Source: Anticarsia gemmatalis
Lineage: Eukaryota; Arthropoda; Insecta; Lepidoptera; Erebidae
Direction of reading: 5' to 3'
DNA: 64,000 nt
Assembly: GCF_050436995.1 (NCBI RefSeq)
Contig: NC_134764.1
Location: forward strand, 2,914,001-2,978,000
A program made the translations under genes and the position numbers. Below, piece after piece: positions 33,736 to 46,296 of the stretch; the first letter of the stretch is position 1; each line of letters starts with the position of its first letter. The notes beneath the pieces were generated by a model. It ran no database searches, was not told the DNA's origin, and saw nothing but the letters and a program-made list of their open reading frames with translations.

Positions 33736-34679
33736 TCTCTTTAGCATCGCTGAATTCGTTTACATAATGCTAGCAAAATTGTCATGCTATATGCTTTGTG
33801 TTAAACGATTGCCAGTAACCTGGAGACAAAAAGTGCCGACTAAGAGATTTGCTGTCTATAAGCTGAAAAAAAGATCTAAAACTAAGTTTTTTAGGTGTTT
33901 ATGTATGCTCAAGATTATTAGTGTCAGCTGATTTACTTGTAGGCGGCAGCGGTCAAGTGCCATAATATTTTGACAGACATAAAAATGGAAATGTCACACG
34001 ACGTCACAACGAAGAATGTCGTGGTATGACGTTATTACTCCCACTTCCTTGGATGTCAAATATTTTATTATTTGATAACGCAATACGTGTCGCGTATATT
34101 TTTATTAGCTGATTGACAAGCTAGAACTTCTTTCCTTTTACCCCTTACTTCCTTTTAATCACGTAGAAATTAACCATTACATGTTACCCTCAATGGCTAG
34201 GGAAATCAAATAAGCGAGTAGTTTGGAAAGCTACTGGATAGGGACACTGACCTTGGCTATAAACATTACACTCATTATTTACTATTGCGTATAGCGTTCT
34301 TCCTATATAGATCATACTTGTATGTTTCTCAACCAGCTAGCCACTGTTTAGAATCTATGAAGCTTAAACTGCCGAATAAACATGGCAACGAACGAGCTCG
34401 TTCATTCTTTCATCATGTGTTAAAGGGTGGTCGGATGCTCCGCAGTCACGTTCCGGTGATTCCCGCAAACCTCATTTATGTAGATTGTAGTTTGTTCTAC
34501 CATCGGATCTAAAATGGATGAGTTGTACCATGGCTTTGGGTTTGCAACTCTCTATATATGATACCTATCTTGAACAAACACCAAGCAAAGTAAAGGTTGC
34601 ATACATAACCCTCTACAGTAATGACTTTATTTAAAGTCGGGAAAAAAGCTGGTTTACCTCTGTTACATATTATATATTA
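33736..34679. other. AT-rich stretch, no gene recognised
   Basis: The frame at 34285-34512 is over less AT-rich DNA (34355-34500) but has no recognisable domain and no splice-site pattern that supports an exon. Confidence 0.4.
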
Positions 34680-34892
34680 CTAGCCTACCCGACAGACGTT
34701 GTCCTGTCTACACGTTACTAATAAATTAAAAATTAATTAAAAACACATTGTCCAGCGGACAAAATTGTGAATCTAAACCATTCTCAGATCCCCTTGAACA
34801 CACACAAAAAATGTCATCAAAATCGGTCCAGTCGTTTAAGAGAAGTTCAGTGACATACACACGTACAGAAGAATTATATATGTATATAAAGA
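34680..34892 (-). mobile_element. Non-autonomous Helitron-like element, 213 bp (group 5)
   Basis: On the minus strand it begins TCTTTATATACATATATAAT after an A and ends CTGTCGGGTAGGCTAG before a T. Internal words TACGTGTGTATGTCACTGAA and CGACTGGACCGATTTTG are characteristic of a widespread lepidopteran element. No coding capacity. Confidence 0.7.
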
Positions 34893-35029
34893 TTATTTTA
34901 TATTATTATTTATTTGTATAATATTATTAATGGGTAATGACTTTTAAATTTGTATTGTTCTTTGTTATCGTAAGTAAAATTTACGAATACAGTTGAGTAC
35001 ATTCTTTATAAGAATTTGTGAAGATAAAT

Positions 35030-35175
35030 GTATTTATGTTTGTTACCCTTCCACGCACAAACTACTGAACGGATTTTGATGAGATTTCGTACATATGGTA
35101 ATTTGAACTAACACATACGATACTTTCGACACCGATAAATCTTTTTACGCACACAAAATTATGAGCAGAAGCTAG
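35030..35175 (+). mobile_element. Helitron-like element, 3' end clear (group 6)
   Basis: It ends GAGCAGAAGCTAG (35163-35175) followed by T. Inside, TTACCCTTCCACGCAC, AAACTACTGAACGGATTTTG and ATGAGATTTCGTAC are the usual internal words of this group. The 5' TC end could not be placed. Confidence 0.55.
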
Positions 35176-37949
35176 TTTAATGATAATATCATGAATATTA
35201 CAATTTATCTTATAATTATTTCCACAAAATTAAATAATACAGTCAAAAGTCTTATCGTGGGAGTGCTTGCCAGAACACTCATCACTTTAGCAGACGTTTA
35301 GTCGCGATTGGCTGAGAGTTGGCAACTCCACCCTTCCGACGGTAAACGTAGCTAATTTTAAATGCATTTTATTATGCTAAACGGTCTGTTAAATTGAATG
35401 ATTTGTTTTCATGGTGGTGAAATCTATTTTCATTTTGTTTTTATTTGTGGATAGAACTTTTGATAAGTTTAAACGGATCGTATCTTCCACACGTTGTAAT
35501 CAAAAGCTTATTATATACTTAATAACCAAAGAATAACCAAAGGCCATTGAACCCTTCAAAACTCACTAAAACACAAAAAAATTGGGTGAGCGGGACAACG
35601 TTCCTTGTAAAGCTTTGTTTTATTTATTCCTAACCTATTTATCACTAGAATTATTAATCCTTGAACTCTTATTTATAACCGCATTCGTTCACTACCCCCT
35701 TATATCAACATTTATCATTATTCAGCTCAAATCGGCTTCAAAACTCAGACTAAAATATCAACCTAACAGCACTTAAGCCCTGTATTTAAAAACATGTAAC
35801 AGACGTAAATGGCTATTATCAGTCATATAACTGTGATTTACGTTGTTATTTCGCTTTTAATGTGTATTGCGAGAGATTAACGGACGGCAGCCATTTTGTT
35901 AAAGATTTGACAGCCATTTGCTATGTCGGAAACAGCTGTTTACTTTATTGAGATGTGGTTTTTATCAAGACTATTTTCGCTATAAGATCGCTCTTTCAGC
36001 TTTCTTGTTAATAAGTTAATTATGAACTAAGTTCCTATTTTTAAAAGCGTTTTCGTCCCTACACAATTGAAATTACACTCACAAATGATAATTATGTAAG
36101 CAATACTTAAAGATGTGTTTGTGTGTGTACGACTAACAAAAGTTTAATGGCCGGGTTCACCAATTCCAAATATCATCATTGATGATGATATCAATGATAA
36201 CTCCAAATATAGTTAATACATACTAGTAATAAAGTTTATTAAGCATTACATTTTACTGTTATTCTATTTGTTGAATAGGATATCCGAAACTGTATCCATA
36301 AGCCATGAAACTAGCTGTGAATCTAGTTTACAATACTATCCCAGTCTATATTCCGAACAAAATTATGCTAAATTTCACTAGCTATCAGCTCATAGCAACT
36401 ATGTAGCTAAATTCCAACTTGTTCTTGTTCCAAAGTTACAGAGAACATTGTCACGAACGGTTGTAGAACTCATAAATTAATGAATATTAATGAAGCCTGT
36501 TTCTTGGTACTCATTTGATTATTGTCTACACTTTAACCCCAGAATTAGATGTTATCTTCATGGCAACATCTTGTTCGTCGTATTTCTTTCGGAGAACGCG
36601 TTTGATAACAATCGGTATATTCCTAGAGTTGAAAAACCTTAAAAAATACGAATATTTTAGCTTATAAAAATTCTTCCATTAGTGACAGTGACACTTAAAA
36701 AATGAGAAAGAGCTCATGGCTTCGTTAATAAGAGCCACGCGGATCGATCTCTGAGGTAAAACAAAGGATTAGTTTTTGGTGCTGAAATTCACTTCCAAAA
36801 CATTCATACTATACAGTTCTATCGCATATTCTAACTCGCATTTCGTTTAATCACTCTTCAAAACAGATTCATCTGTATCAAGCAGCATCCCCGGACCAAT
36901 AAATCTTCAAGCCTTAAATCACTGAAACTGGAAATCAGGGTTTCAATAAAAGATTCTTCGCTTCGCAATCAATCATCCGTGACGATTTCAAAGGAGGAAT
37001 TTATTCTGTAGTATTTAGTTCAAATAAATTGCAGTTTCGGATATTTCTGGCTAATAAGCTCGGAGTGGTTTGAAAGCATTGCATTTGGGAAAGTAGTGGA
37101 AATTCGTTTGGAGGTTCACTCGTATCTTTTGGAGTTCGGAGTTGTTAATTCAGTTTTTGTTGAGTCTGTTATTGAGTTAAAGTTGGGGAACTATATGAGG
37201 TTCAAGCAGCTGGAGTGTATATAAATAAAATTGCTGCTAAAATTATACACAAATTCAACTTCTTTCAACCTTAGTCAGAAAACGACAAATAACATGAATT
37301 CCTACTGTAAGTATCAGTAACAAATAATTTTCCCAATAAAGCCCCCTACTTGCCAAGATTTTCTTCTCGGGATAAGGCAAAGATTAGGCCTTTTTACCAC
37401 GTTACTTAAGTACAGGGACGTTTCATCCATTCAATGTTTTAAATAACTTTGCGACAATCAAGATTGCTTTTCCTTCACTCTAAGAACAAGTTGAAAAGCA
37501 AGGGTGTGGCGTGGGTCAAGGGTGATTTTATGTAATTATGTTTAAGTTTTAATAGTTTTAATAATAATGCTATTTATTATTGTATTGTTATACTAAAATA
37601 GACAAACGTATTGCAACATTGTCTTGAAACCATAAGAAGGGTACAATTGGATTAGTGGCGTCGACTACACTCGAATGACAATCGTATATTCTATGCAATT
37701 GCTAGAACATTTGCGATGACATATTTACGTTTTATTTTATACTGAAAGCACGTGGAAAGCACTTGACGTTTTGCTGATGTTTTCGTGATATTGTACAAAT
37801 TATAATTATGAAAGTTGGGGAGTAGGAAGCATAACTGGGTATTGCATACTGGGCTATAAACTATCTCGTACGCATTCGGTTAGGTTCGTGATCAATACTT
37901 CCATACCTAAAAACTTTTAGCAAAGTTCTTGAAAAAAAATATCCGGATT
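35176..37949. other. No gene recognised
   Basis: AT-rich. 35870-35990 contains GGACGGCAGCCATTTTG and CGGAAACAGCTGTTTAC, an uncommonly complex patch that could be regulatory. At 36150-36200 GGCCGGGTTCACCAATTCC followed by nested ATCATTGA/TCAATGAT hairpins may be the end of a MITE. No open frame of interest. Confidence 0.4.
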
Positions 37950-38000
37950 CTGGGAGTTGACCCTTACGCAGCAGTGGGATAATAATGGATCAGATTTTTT
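37950..38000 (-). repeat. 'CCACTGCTGGGC' family repeat, fragment
   Basis: On the minus strand: ATCCATTATTATCCCACTGC, TGCGTAAGGGTCAACTCCCA. Head of the family, diverged. Confidence 0.55.
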
Positions 38001-38477
38001 CTTTCATCATTTACTATTCGTAAGTCACGTAAAAGCGAAAAATAGCAGATTAAAGGCTAACAACTATAGCTAACTAACTGAAAAAATTGATTTTATTAAT
38101 ATAACCCTTTTTTCAAATACTCCAAGCAATCAAAACTCGTTTTTTATATGCTCATACAAAATAAACAAAACAAGACAAACATTTCGGGTTATTTTCTTTC
38201 ACTTTTATGGGGTTGTTTGTTTAAGGCACAGGTTCCCACAATAACCGCGTTAAATGCCACTTTAAGTGATTGGACGGAAAGCCTCTGAGACACTCCGAGT
38301 ATGTTTGTTCCTGTATGTTACAGTTTTTAGGTTATTACTATATTACGAGTAGTAATGTGTTATGAACTGTTCGAACGATATTTAGAGTATTTCATTTAGT
38401 AAAATGTATCATGGTAATGTTTTAATAGTTGAATTTAAGTTGAACACGCGTAATAGGAGATAGGGATGTATGAAAAA

Positions 38478-38521
38478 TATGGGGTAGGCCTTTGCCCATC
38501 ACGGAGACAGTATAGGCTAAC
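38478..38521 (-). repeat. Repeat fragment ('AGGCCTTTGCCC' type)
   Basis: GGGGTAGGCCTTTGCCCATC followed by GGAGACAGTATAGGCTAA. It resembles the very common lepidopteran 'AGGCCTTTGCCCAGCAGTGG' word, here partly mutated. Confidence 0.5.
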
Positions 38522-39027
38522 TAAAATGTATGAACGTTAGTCAACGTGTCAAAGAAAAAGGTGTGTAATGAATTTATATAATTATTTACTTGATCAAAGG
38601 CCGAAGCTCGGGTTATGCATTGAACGTAATGTTGTTTGGCAATCAATTGTTGATGTCATTTATAATTTAAAGCTCCGTCTTCCGCAGGCATCGTTTGTAG
38701 TTGTAAAAGTTGAAACAAAAATGATTATTTTCATAAATGTTCAATTACATAAACTGTTTTAATTTCTTTATACTTATTCTCATTTATATCTAGATCGTTT
38801 ATTATTTATGCTGTGTAACCCTCTTGCAATTAGTTCTATAGTTACGCTCCAAAACTACAGGATCCAAAAAAGAAAGATTTATTCAATGAAACGAGTGGCA
38901 ATAAAATATCAAAAAAGTTTGACATTGATATAGGCAAAACTTTTCGAAATGCACTCTCTCACAACTTTTTTATTCTCAGCGTAGGTATGTGAAATAAATA
39001 TAAATAAATCCTTTAGTATTGATTGCG

Positions 39028-39252
39028 ATGGACACCACGGTCAAGCGAGAGAGGTCACCGGTGAATGAAAATAGGCCGCAACGGAGGAGCGATGTCGTTA
39101 TTTATATCTTGATTAGAAAGGCTTGGTATATTGTTCGAGTGGATCAATGGAACCTTTTATTCAATTCATGTGAGTTTTTTCTGAAAAAACTAAATAACTG
39201 TAAAAATAATAACCTGGGACCACGGCGAGTGCAACCTGCGCCGAAACGTTAG
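39028..39252 (+). pseudogene. Short open frame running into a dispersed repeat; probable mobile-element relic
   Basis: An ATG at 39028 opens MDTTVKRERSPVNENRPQRR over CpG-rich DNA (39028-39095) that looks more like coding sequence than anything around it. The frame then passes into ordinary AT-rich DNA and stops inside the GAAAC-containing repeat at 39205-39310. The association with a repeat tail suggests a fragment of a retroelement or captured gene rather than a host gene. I do not recognise the protein. No intron/exon structure is evident. Confidence 0.3.
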
Positions 39253-39310
39253 GCATTTTAAGGTAAAATGCGTGTTCGCGTTAATTCCCGTATTCTATTA
39301 TACATTAAAT
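39205..39310 (+). repeat. GAAAC-containing dispersed repeat, copy 1
   Basis: CCACGGCGAGTGCAACCTGC, then GCCGAAACG, then a small perfect hairpin GCATTTTA-AGG-TAAAATGC, then GTGTTCGCGTTAATTCCCG and TATTCTATTATACATTAAAT. A second copy of the last two thirds is at 50387-50442. GGCG...CGCC stacked next to GAAAC recalls hammerhead ribozyme stem II followed by its GAAA core, but the CTGANGA core is not intact here (CTGGGAC at 39214), so self-cleavage is speculative. Confidence 0.6.
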
Positions 39311-40227
39311 AACTGTATATCAATTTCATGGCTAGTTTTACGAATATTTGAGCATGAAGTAAAACTATTTTTATGCGAGACCAAGTAGAAAACTGACATT
39401 TAAAGCGAGACTAGTAACTGCACTTGTTTAAAAAAACGGTGTTAGAGCGTGTAAATATCGTCACACTGATGCCTGAATCTCTTTATCACGTCAGAATAGC
39501 CCATTAGTTGCCAAAAAAAGAACTTTCTAGAGTATAATGCATGCCTATCTATATAAAAGACTACTTGTACTAAAATATAATTGACTATGAAAATGAAACT
39601 ATACACTCGTTTACACTACATAAAAAAGTAATACCCCAAAAACATTATTAGTAAATCTCGCAAAAAATAACCGTAAACACGTTATAAAATCACAAAACCG
39701 TATGAAAAAACCGTTTTGCACGGGTATTCCAATCGAAAAACCGTTATCTTTACACCAATACCGCGTCTAACCGGTACTTTAAGCTTCGAATATTTTTAGT
39801 CCTTTCTTTAGTTCAATAACTAAGTAGAAAGCCTTGTATGCAAGGTTCACGGCTGGCGGGTATACAGGAAATTTTGAATTTAGGAGATTAGAGACCGGAG
39901 AGACCCCATGGTGGTCTATTTCACATTTTATTTAGGAAATACACAGATATATTCAATATCATTCAGATAAATCGTGTAATGTAAGGCTCTGTACTAAGTT
40001 GTCGGTTTATAATATCAAAATGAGGCCTCTCTTTTTTTTATCGTTGGCATATTGTATCGGAGTGCCAATATTTGGGACTCCTTTTAGATATCATATCGAT
40101 CATCAAGGATTAGTAATAAACAAACTTTGTGACGACTTTTATTAGGTTCGGCAAAGATATTTACCGGATATCGTGTTGTATGATGGAGTAGGATATTACT
40201 ACCTCTAGATATAAATAAATGACTGCT
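39311..40227. other. AT-rich stretch, no gene recognised
   Basis: Nothing recognisable. At 39715-39780 three short ACCGTT/AACCG words recur (for example AAAAACCGTTTTG and AAAAACCGTTATC), without a regular period. Confidence 0.4.
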
Positions 40228-40505
40228 TCTGACTGTAGTCTGGAAGGTACTGTATACGGCTGCTGATCTTAAGGTCTCGGGTTAGATTCCCTTGGCACAA
40301 AAACTTCTATTAAGCTTGCTATTTTTTTTTAATATTTTTTTTAAATATTTGCATTAGAATATTTCTTAATAGTAGCCCCGGGGTTTGGTAACGTGACGGG
40401 TATAGGTATGGCAAAATATTACATGGGACTAACATTGTGAATGGTAAAACAAAAAAATGGTGAATATATTTTTTACTCCTCTGCCTTCACCTTCGCATAT
40501 ATATT
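40228..40505 (+). repeat. tRNA-derived SINE, decayed copy
   Basis: A tRNA-like head (CTGACTGTAGTCTGGAAGG, then B box GGGTTAGATTCCC at 40270-40282) is followed by the SINE body AATAGTAGCCCCGGGGTTTG and GGGACTAACATTGTGAAT, and the tail word CTCTGCCTTCACCTTCG. The B box has one change (GGTTAGATTCC against GGTTCGATTCC), and several short insertions of A/T are present. Not a working tRNA gene. Confidence 0.7.
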
Positions 40506-43188
40506 ATACAATGATGGCATTATTATACAAGATTATTTATGCAAATAAATGAGTTAAAGTCATGTAACTGCTACTTCTCGTGAAGGTCTTGAAAGATTTA
40601 TAATTCGTGTTCAACGTACACGAATTTTACTGTGAACGCAATGGTTTTCCGATATTCTACATGTCTTTTGCTAATGTTACTTTTATGTCTTATTAGTTTA
40701 CGCTCGTGACTTCACATGTGTATATTTTCTGTATTTTTCAATAGCAATAGCAACCTATATATTCTACTTCCGTATAAAATCATTCACTTTGCCAAATAAT
40801 ACTTTGATCGAACTCTGTTGACTAGTAAATGGCACGCATTAACTGCAATCATAGTAAAAATTAGAGATTTTAATCCTATAGTAAAAATACTGCGGATTGA
40901 AGAGTTGTAATGAATCATACATTTAATCCTTTCAAAGCTCTTAATAAATATGATTAGGTCGTTAGTCAATATCTACATAACGATTAATGTGTATTTTATA
41001 TTTGTTAATCAATCACTTACAATTTCAGTTCTTATATAATTAGTATTACTATTTATTTTAACATGTTTAATAGCCAGTTACTCCGATACCCCGCTCTAAT
41101 GATGTCAAATATAGGCGAAATGGAAATAGTAGGGCATATTTTAGTTTAGTATAATATAATAAATACAAGAGATAAAGATTAGTAGATAAATGAAATCAAT
41201 AAATTCTATAAAGGCGATACTTATTATTTAAGTTAAATAAGTTTGTCTACTTTAATTCGATACATCACTCTAATAACGTCGAAACAAGAAAGTTAAATCA
41301 TTTCGTCTATTTTCAAAGGTATTTTTCTTAGAAAGTGTGTGCAAACCTCTATAGCTCTCTTACAGCTCATTTAAAAGACATTTTCAATGACCCTTTAGTC
41401 ACAGAAAGAACCAGAAAATCCCTCTTCTTATGTATGGAAACGTATTACAAAGTTTTAACTAAAGATTTTCTTTTATTATTCTTTTACTTTTAAAAGTACT
41501 ACTTGAAATGTAACTGTCTCTGTAGAAATGTCGGTAAGGTTTTTATGCAAGTTCTTAGTGCTTTGCAAATTCCTTAAAACTAGTTATTCTGAGACAGAAA
41601 TGTGAATGTACATTTAAGTTTTATATGATGTTAGCACTCGTATTGTAGGTGTTCAAGACTGTGGATTACTTTAGTGAAACTTCCACTACAACGTCATTTT
41701 ACAGTTTAATTTAGTACTATAAAAAGAAGTGCTAATTTAAAATGACAATTAAATTCGTATTTTTGTTGCATATTAATAAACCTAACCAAATTGGATAGAG
41801 CCTAATTCAGTGTTGAGTATTCTATTGACCGATACATACCGGAAAAGTATTATCTAACTGATGCAATAACATATATTTTGTAGCTTTTTTTTAATTTAAC
41901 TAAAATAACCATTATTTAAACTATTATTAAATAAGCGCCCATTTCATTGGCTTTACGCACGGCTACTACTTCCCTATATACCTCTTAATTCCCTTCAACT
42001 TTTGACACTCAAGCCATCAAGCAAGGGTTTACGGCAACTGTCACAAGTAGTAAAGTCATAAGCACTAACAATAAACAAGGGATCTTCGAAGTTGCTCAAG
42101 TGGAAACGGATATTGATTGGTTAATACGCTGAGAACGGCTGATTCAGCACGTCTTGGGTCGACCAAGTTTTGATATTTGCTCCTCTGTTCGAGATAGATA
42201 AGAGAGTATGAGTAGATTATGAGAATAAATAGATTTTAGAATGAGATTGGTTTCAAGATCCAGCTTTGGTTGATTTAACGTTTAATTCATAACATATTAC
42301 TGTTACACTGCTGGTCTAAGGTCTACTACCGAATTTAAAAATAAGGGAAGGGGCGTTCGTTTTAAATGTCACTCTTAAAATTTGATATGTTTTGTTACGA
42401 ACAAACATATCGAGTTTTAAGAGTTTCCATTCGCAATCCATTTTATTTTAAAATAGACTAAATCAATCAAATTCATCTAGAGCACCAAAGCCATACTTAT
42501 CTGATAAATGACAACATTAACTACTGTAAGCATTGGAGAAAATTGTAATAAATTGAGTACTTACCGAATACATTTTATTCACTGTCTACATCATAAGACT
42601 CAGGTCAAATTTTGCATCAAAAATACTTGATACTTGTTCCACACGATACCTCAGAACCTACAATCCGTCAGAAACTCCTATTGAATCAATAAATCACAAA
42701 CCCTTGTTCATAACATTGATAAACTGCACCGTTTCTAATATTTTGCAACACGTCGACCTCTGTCGGCACCCGTTTACGCACTATCCATCAACAGAATTTT
42801 CGCTTTTTTGACAACTTCACAGTTTATGAATTAGTTTCAAATAACCCATCAGCTAAATAAATTAAAAAACTAGTCGAATGATTTAACTTGCTTATTTAAC
42901 TTATATACTCAGTTTGTGAGCTCATAATGAGATAGTAAGAAAAAGTACTCTAATCAATAGTGCTTAACTCTTACCAGGTAATTAAAACTATTGCATGAAA
43001 GCCAAAGCCATTAAAGAAAATTAATTTAAAGTTTCATACAAAAGTTTTCAGTTCGATAGAATTTTAATTGGCGCGAAGAGTTAATATAACCACTTTGGCT
43101 TGTAAGTTTCTTAACGAATGGCTTAAAAACTACTTACACTGGATAATAATAATTACAAGTTAATTAAAACCGACCATTTTATTAATAA
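40506..43188. other. AT-rich stretch, no gene recognised
   Basis: No coding or repeat signal I can name. GATATGTTT...AAACATATC (about 42386-42415) is a 9-bp inverted repeat. 42750-42790 is a small GC-richer patch (CACGTCGACCTCTGTCGGC). Confidence 0.4.
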
Positions 43189-43401
43189 CTAGAGGCCGCC
43201 CACGACTTCGTCCGTGAAAACCCTTCCCGCGTAAAACCCTCGAAAACTCTGGGACTAAAAGTAGCCCTAGTGTTATTCTGGGTTTTCAGCTACCTACATG
43301 ACAAATTTCATCGTAATCGATACAGTAGTATTTGCGTGAAAGAGTAACAAACATCCATACATACATATCCACAAACTTTCGCATTTATAATATTAGTAGG
43401 A
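43189..43401 (-). mobile_element. Non-autonomous Helitron-like element, 213 bp (group 2)
   Basis: On the minus strand it begins TCCTACTAATATTATAAATG after an A and ends GTCGTGGGCGGCCTCTAG before a T. It is the more complete sister of 23368-23551. Internal words include GCGAAAGTTTGTGGATATG and ATCGATTACGATGAAATTTG. No protein. Confidence 0.75.
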
Positions 43402-43904
43402 TTTACATAATAATAATATCCATGATATTACAATTTATTACTACACGTGGATCAAAAGTTAAAAGAAGCTTATGATATCCATTATTAGATCAGTCCCCTT
43501 TTCACCCCTGTTAAATAAAAACCGTCTAGGCAAACTTGTATGAATGTGAAAATATAAAAAACAGAAACCCTTTTATTAAATAGTACGACGATTTTTCCAC
43601 CTCAAGGCAATAGTTAACCGTAATATTTCCTAAATAAACAAAACAAAAAGTCAATCTAACATCGTACAGTGGCCCAATAGAGCCGATAAGAAAGTTAGTG
43701 CCAATAAAATGTTTGTTGATACAACAAACACGACAAAACAAATCATAAATCAAAACTATTGTTTGAACGGTACACGGTGACGCCGCGACGCCATGTTGGC
43801 TAATCATCGTGACAGAAAGTTTTGGCGGGAAAGTAAAAAGATCATCAGCATTTTTTTCTACAGTATACTTCTTTTTTTAAGGTTTGTTAAACATAAAAGA
43901 AATT
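43402..43904. other. AT-rich stretch, no gene recognised
   Basis: A 93-codon minus-strand frame (43526-43807) has no domain. GACGCCGCGACGCCATG at about 43780 is a GC-rich spot without identity. Confidence 0.4.
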
Positions 43905-44115
43905 TTACCCAATAATGACCCACTGCTGGGCAAGGGTCTCCTCCCGTAATGAGCGAGGGGTTTTGCCTTGAGTCCACCACACTGGCTGGCAGGATAGGTT
44001 ATGTTTGGAAAATTAATTACAAGATGTATGGGTGTGAATGAAGCATAGGAAGTTTGTAAGGATCGTACCAAGTGATGTTCTCTGCCTACCACTAAATGTA
44101 TGTATGTATGTTTGG
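43905..44115 (+). repeat. 'CCACTGCTGGGC' family repeat, the fullest copy
   Basis: The head TAATGACCCACTGCTGGGC, then AAGGGTCTCCTCCCGTAATG and CTTGAGTCCACCACACTGG, is joined to the tail AAGATGTATGGGTGTGAATG, GTTTGTAAGGATCGTACC and TTCTCTGCCTACC, ending in (ATGT)n. This copy shows that the head-only fragments (24.05, 32.5, 37.95 kb) and tail-only fragments (8.7, 14.0, 19.7, 57.5, 63.97 kb) are parts of one family. It is probably a SINE or LINE 3' end ending in a tetranucleotide. Minus-strand frame 43877-44128 is not a gene. Confidence 0.75.
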
Positions 44116-46181
44116 AAAATCCAATCAAATCGTATCTTAGAATGGCAAAATCGGTTTTTAAAGCTATTACAGCTTGATATTATTTAAATGCAACGGTTTA
44201 ATTTGCTGCAAACATAATAAATAAATATTTATAACAACGATAAATAATTCCGATATGCGACTACGGTTTGAGCAAAGTTTTCCAAAGTATTTTTTACGTA
44301 TTTTACGTATTGTATAGTGGGTATACAAATGGCCATACCCTGGCCGTAATAAGAACGGTCCTTTCAGGACACACGGGAATTTTCCTGGGAGACGTCTCCC
44401 TTCTTAAAATGATTAATGATTACAGTTTTCCGACAAAAAACCTTCGGACACTGACATCAGCATATTTTTACGACGTTGGTATAGAAATGATGTAGAGGAA
44501 GGAGGAACGACCAACAGAACGAACTAAACTTATTAGTGAGCATCTAATAGAGAACACAAACTAATATAACTTGATTATTATCGCGTAGTTTTCTGGATTT
44601 ATTTGCTTGAAGTTATGTCAATTTAGTACTTTTTTTACGTCAAATAACTGTACTTGTAGGCAAGCAAAGCTTTTTTTTTAAACGTATTGCATGTCAAAAC
44701 GTTATTCATGTATAAAAGTTTACTGACACAGTAAAAGTGGTCCTTAATATAATTATATTAAAAATAACTACTATTTGTAATATTAGTTATCTATATTAAT
44801 AACTAGGAGGAGTTTCAACTAAGAATAAGTACTTTTCTATCACTCCAAAAAAGTTTTACAGAAGTCACTAAAAACGTTTATTATATACATTGTTCTTTAA
44901 AATAGAGATTGCAACCTACCAGCACCATTTTGTCTAGTAAAATGAGTCTTGAGCATAGAAAATGTAAAACTTTGTTTGTACCATACTAAACTGCATAATA
45001 TATTAGCTAGATACGTTGCACAATTTCGACATTTATTTGAAAAGAACTGAATATATAGTACGTAAGAATATCTAATAAACAATGTTCCCCGCTAGTACAA
45101 ATAATACAAATGAAACTTTTATTCGTCGTAAGTATGAACAAATGGGGGATTCGTGTCATAATTTATTGCGCACCAAATATCGCCGGCTCCTTAGGGGCTC
45201 TCTCAGTTATTTATTTTCGTACTTCTTTAGTAAGTACTCACACTTCATGTAAGTCATCTAAAAACAAAAATCAACTCTAGTAATTGCTGTATAGATAGTT
45301 AGTAGGCTTTAAATTATACTTTTATGAGAAAACTAAACAACTTTTATTTCTTAATTAATTAATTTTTTGACTGATTTAAACTTATTCCTAGTATTTTGAA
45401 TATCCAACATTTTATTCTACATAAATAAAAAAGAGTTTCAAAAATGTTATTTTGTACTAAATTCAAAACCACGTAATTTCGCTCTAAAACGTTCAAGTTA
45501 ATAGAATAGAATACCACAATACCCAATTAGATCTAAGATTTTACCTAAACAGTCATGAAAACATCTAATATCTCTTGTAATCAGATAATAAAATAAAATG
45601 TAACAAGAACCTTAATTAACACAGAAATTGGTTTCGGTAATCACCCACAGAATATCGTCTTAAACATTTTAGAAAAGCCTTTGGCATAACAATAAAGTTC
45701 CTTTGCCAATGTAATTAAGAAGCTTGTGAATGACAGAAATTGTTTACGTCGAGTTCTAAATAGGAAGTTAATCAAGCAGAGTTTTAAGTCTTCTCTTCTT
45801 TGAAAGCAACGCTTCAGACTAAATATTGTCTTAAATATTTCAAATAATAATACTTACATTAAGATGTGGCTTCCCTTATGTTTTATAGTCTCTACATCCT
45901 TCCAGAACATAACTTCCTTTTCAAAAAATAATTTTGCCTTCAAAACCAGACAGATGAAATAAAACGGTAAATTCGGATACAATGTTTAATACTAAATTAT
46001 TCAGCAATGTTTTATTTCAATCTAAATCGACCACAAAATACACAATGTCATTAATTTCCATCAGTGAAATGATTAATAAACTAAAATTGCATCGCACACA
46101 GCTGACAACAGTCCATTGAACTCTCGTCACTATGAAGTAGCTCTCCGACAATTAAAACATCACTAATTAATCAATATGCAG
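44116..46181. other. AT-rich stretch, no gene recognised
   Basis: The frame at 44268-44495 (75 codons, + strand) opens with TTG and shows no domain. No repeat ends are recognised. Confidence 0.45.
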
Positions 46182-46296
46182 TATCGACAACTTGACACTT
46201 AAAATGTGCTGCCAAAATAGTTCCTAGGACGCCCGTTAGAGGCGCTGATCAGATTTTTATACAAAAAAATTTTCGATAGCTAGCCTGTTGTCGATA
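46182..46296 (+). mobile_element. TA-type MITE, 115 bp, best copy of the TCGACAAC family
   Basis: TCGACAAC and its inverted copy GTTGTCGA are set between TA dinucleotides (46182-46183 and 46295-46296), which fits Tc1/mariner-type TA duplication. The core is AAAATGTGCTGCCAAAATAG, then GCCCGTTAGAGGCGCTGATC. Sister copies are at 24895-25012 (inverted) and, decayed, at 3111-3211 and 10001-10101. The AGAGGCGC word is close to the CTCF core AGRKGGCGC but one G short. Confidence 0.75.

Noticed and set aside
43877..44128. 83-codon minus-strand frame
   Set aside because: It lies almost wholly over the 'CCACTGCTGGGC' repeat copy.
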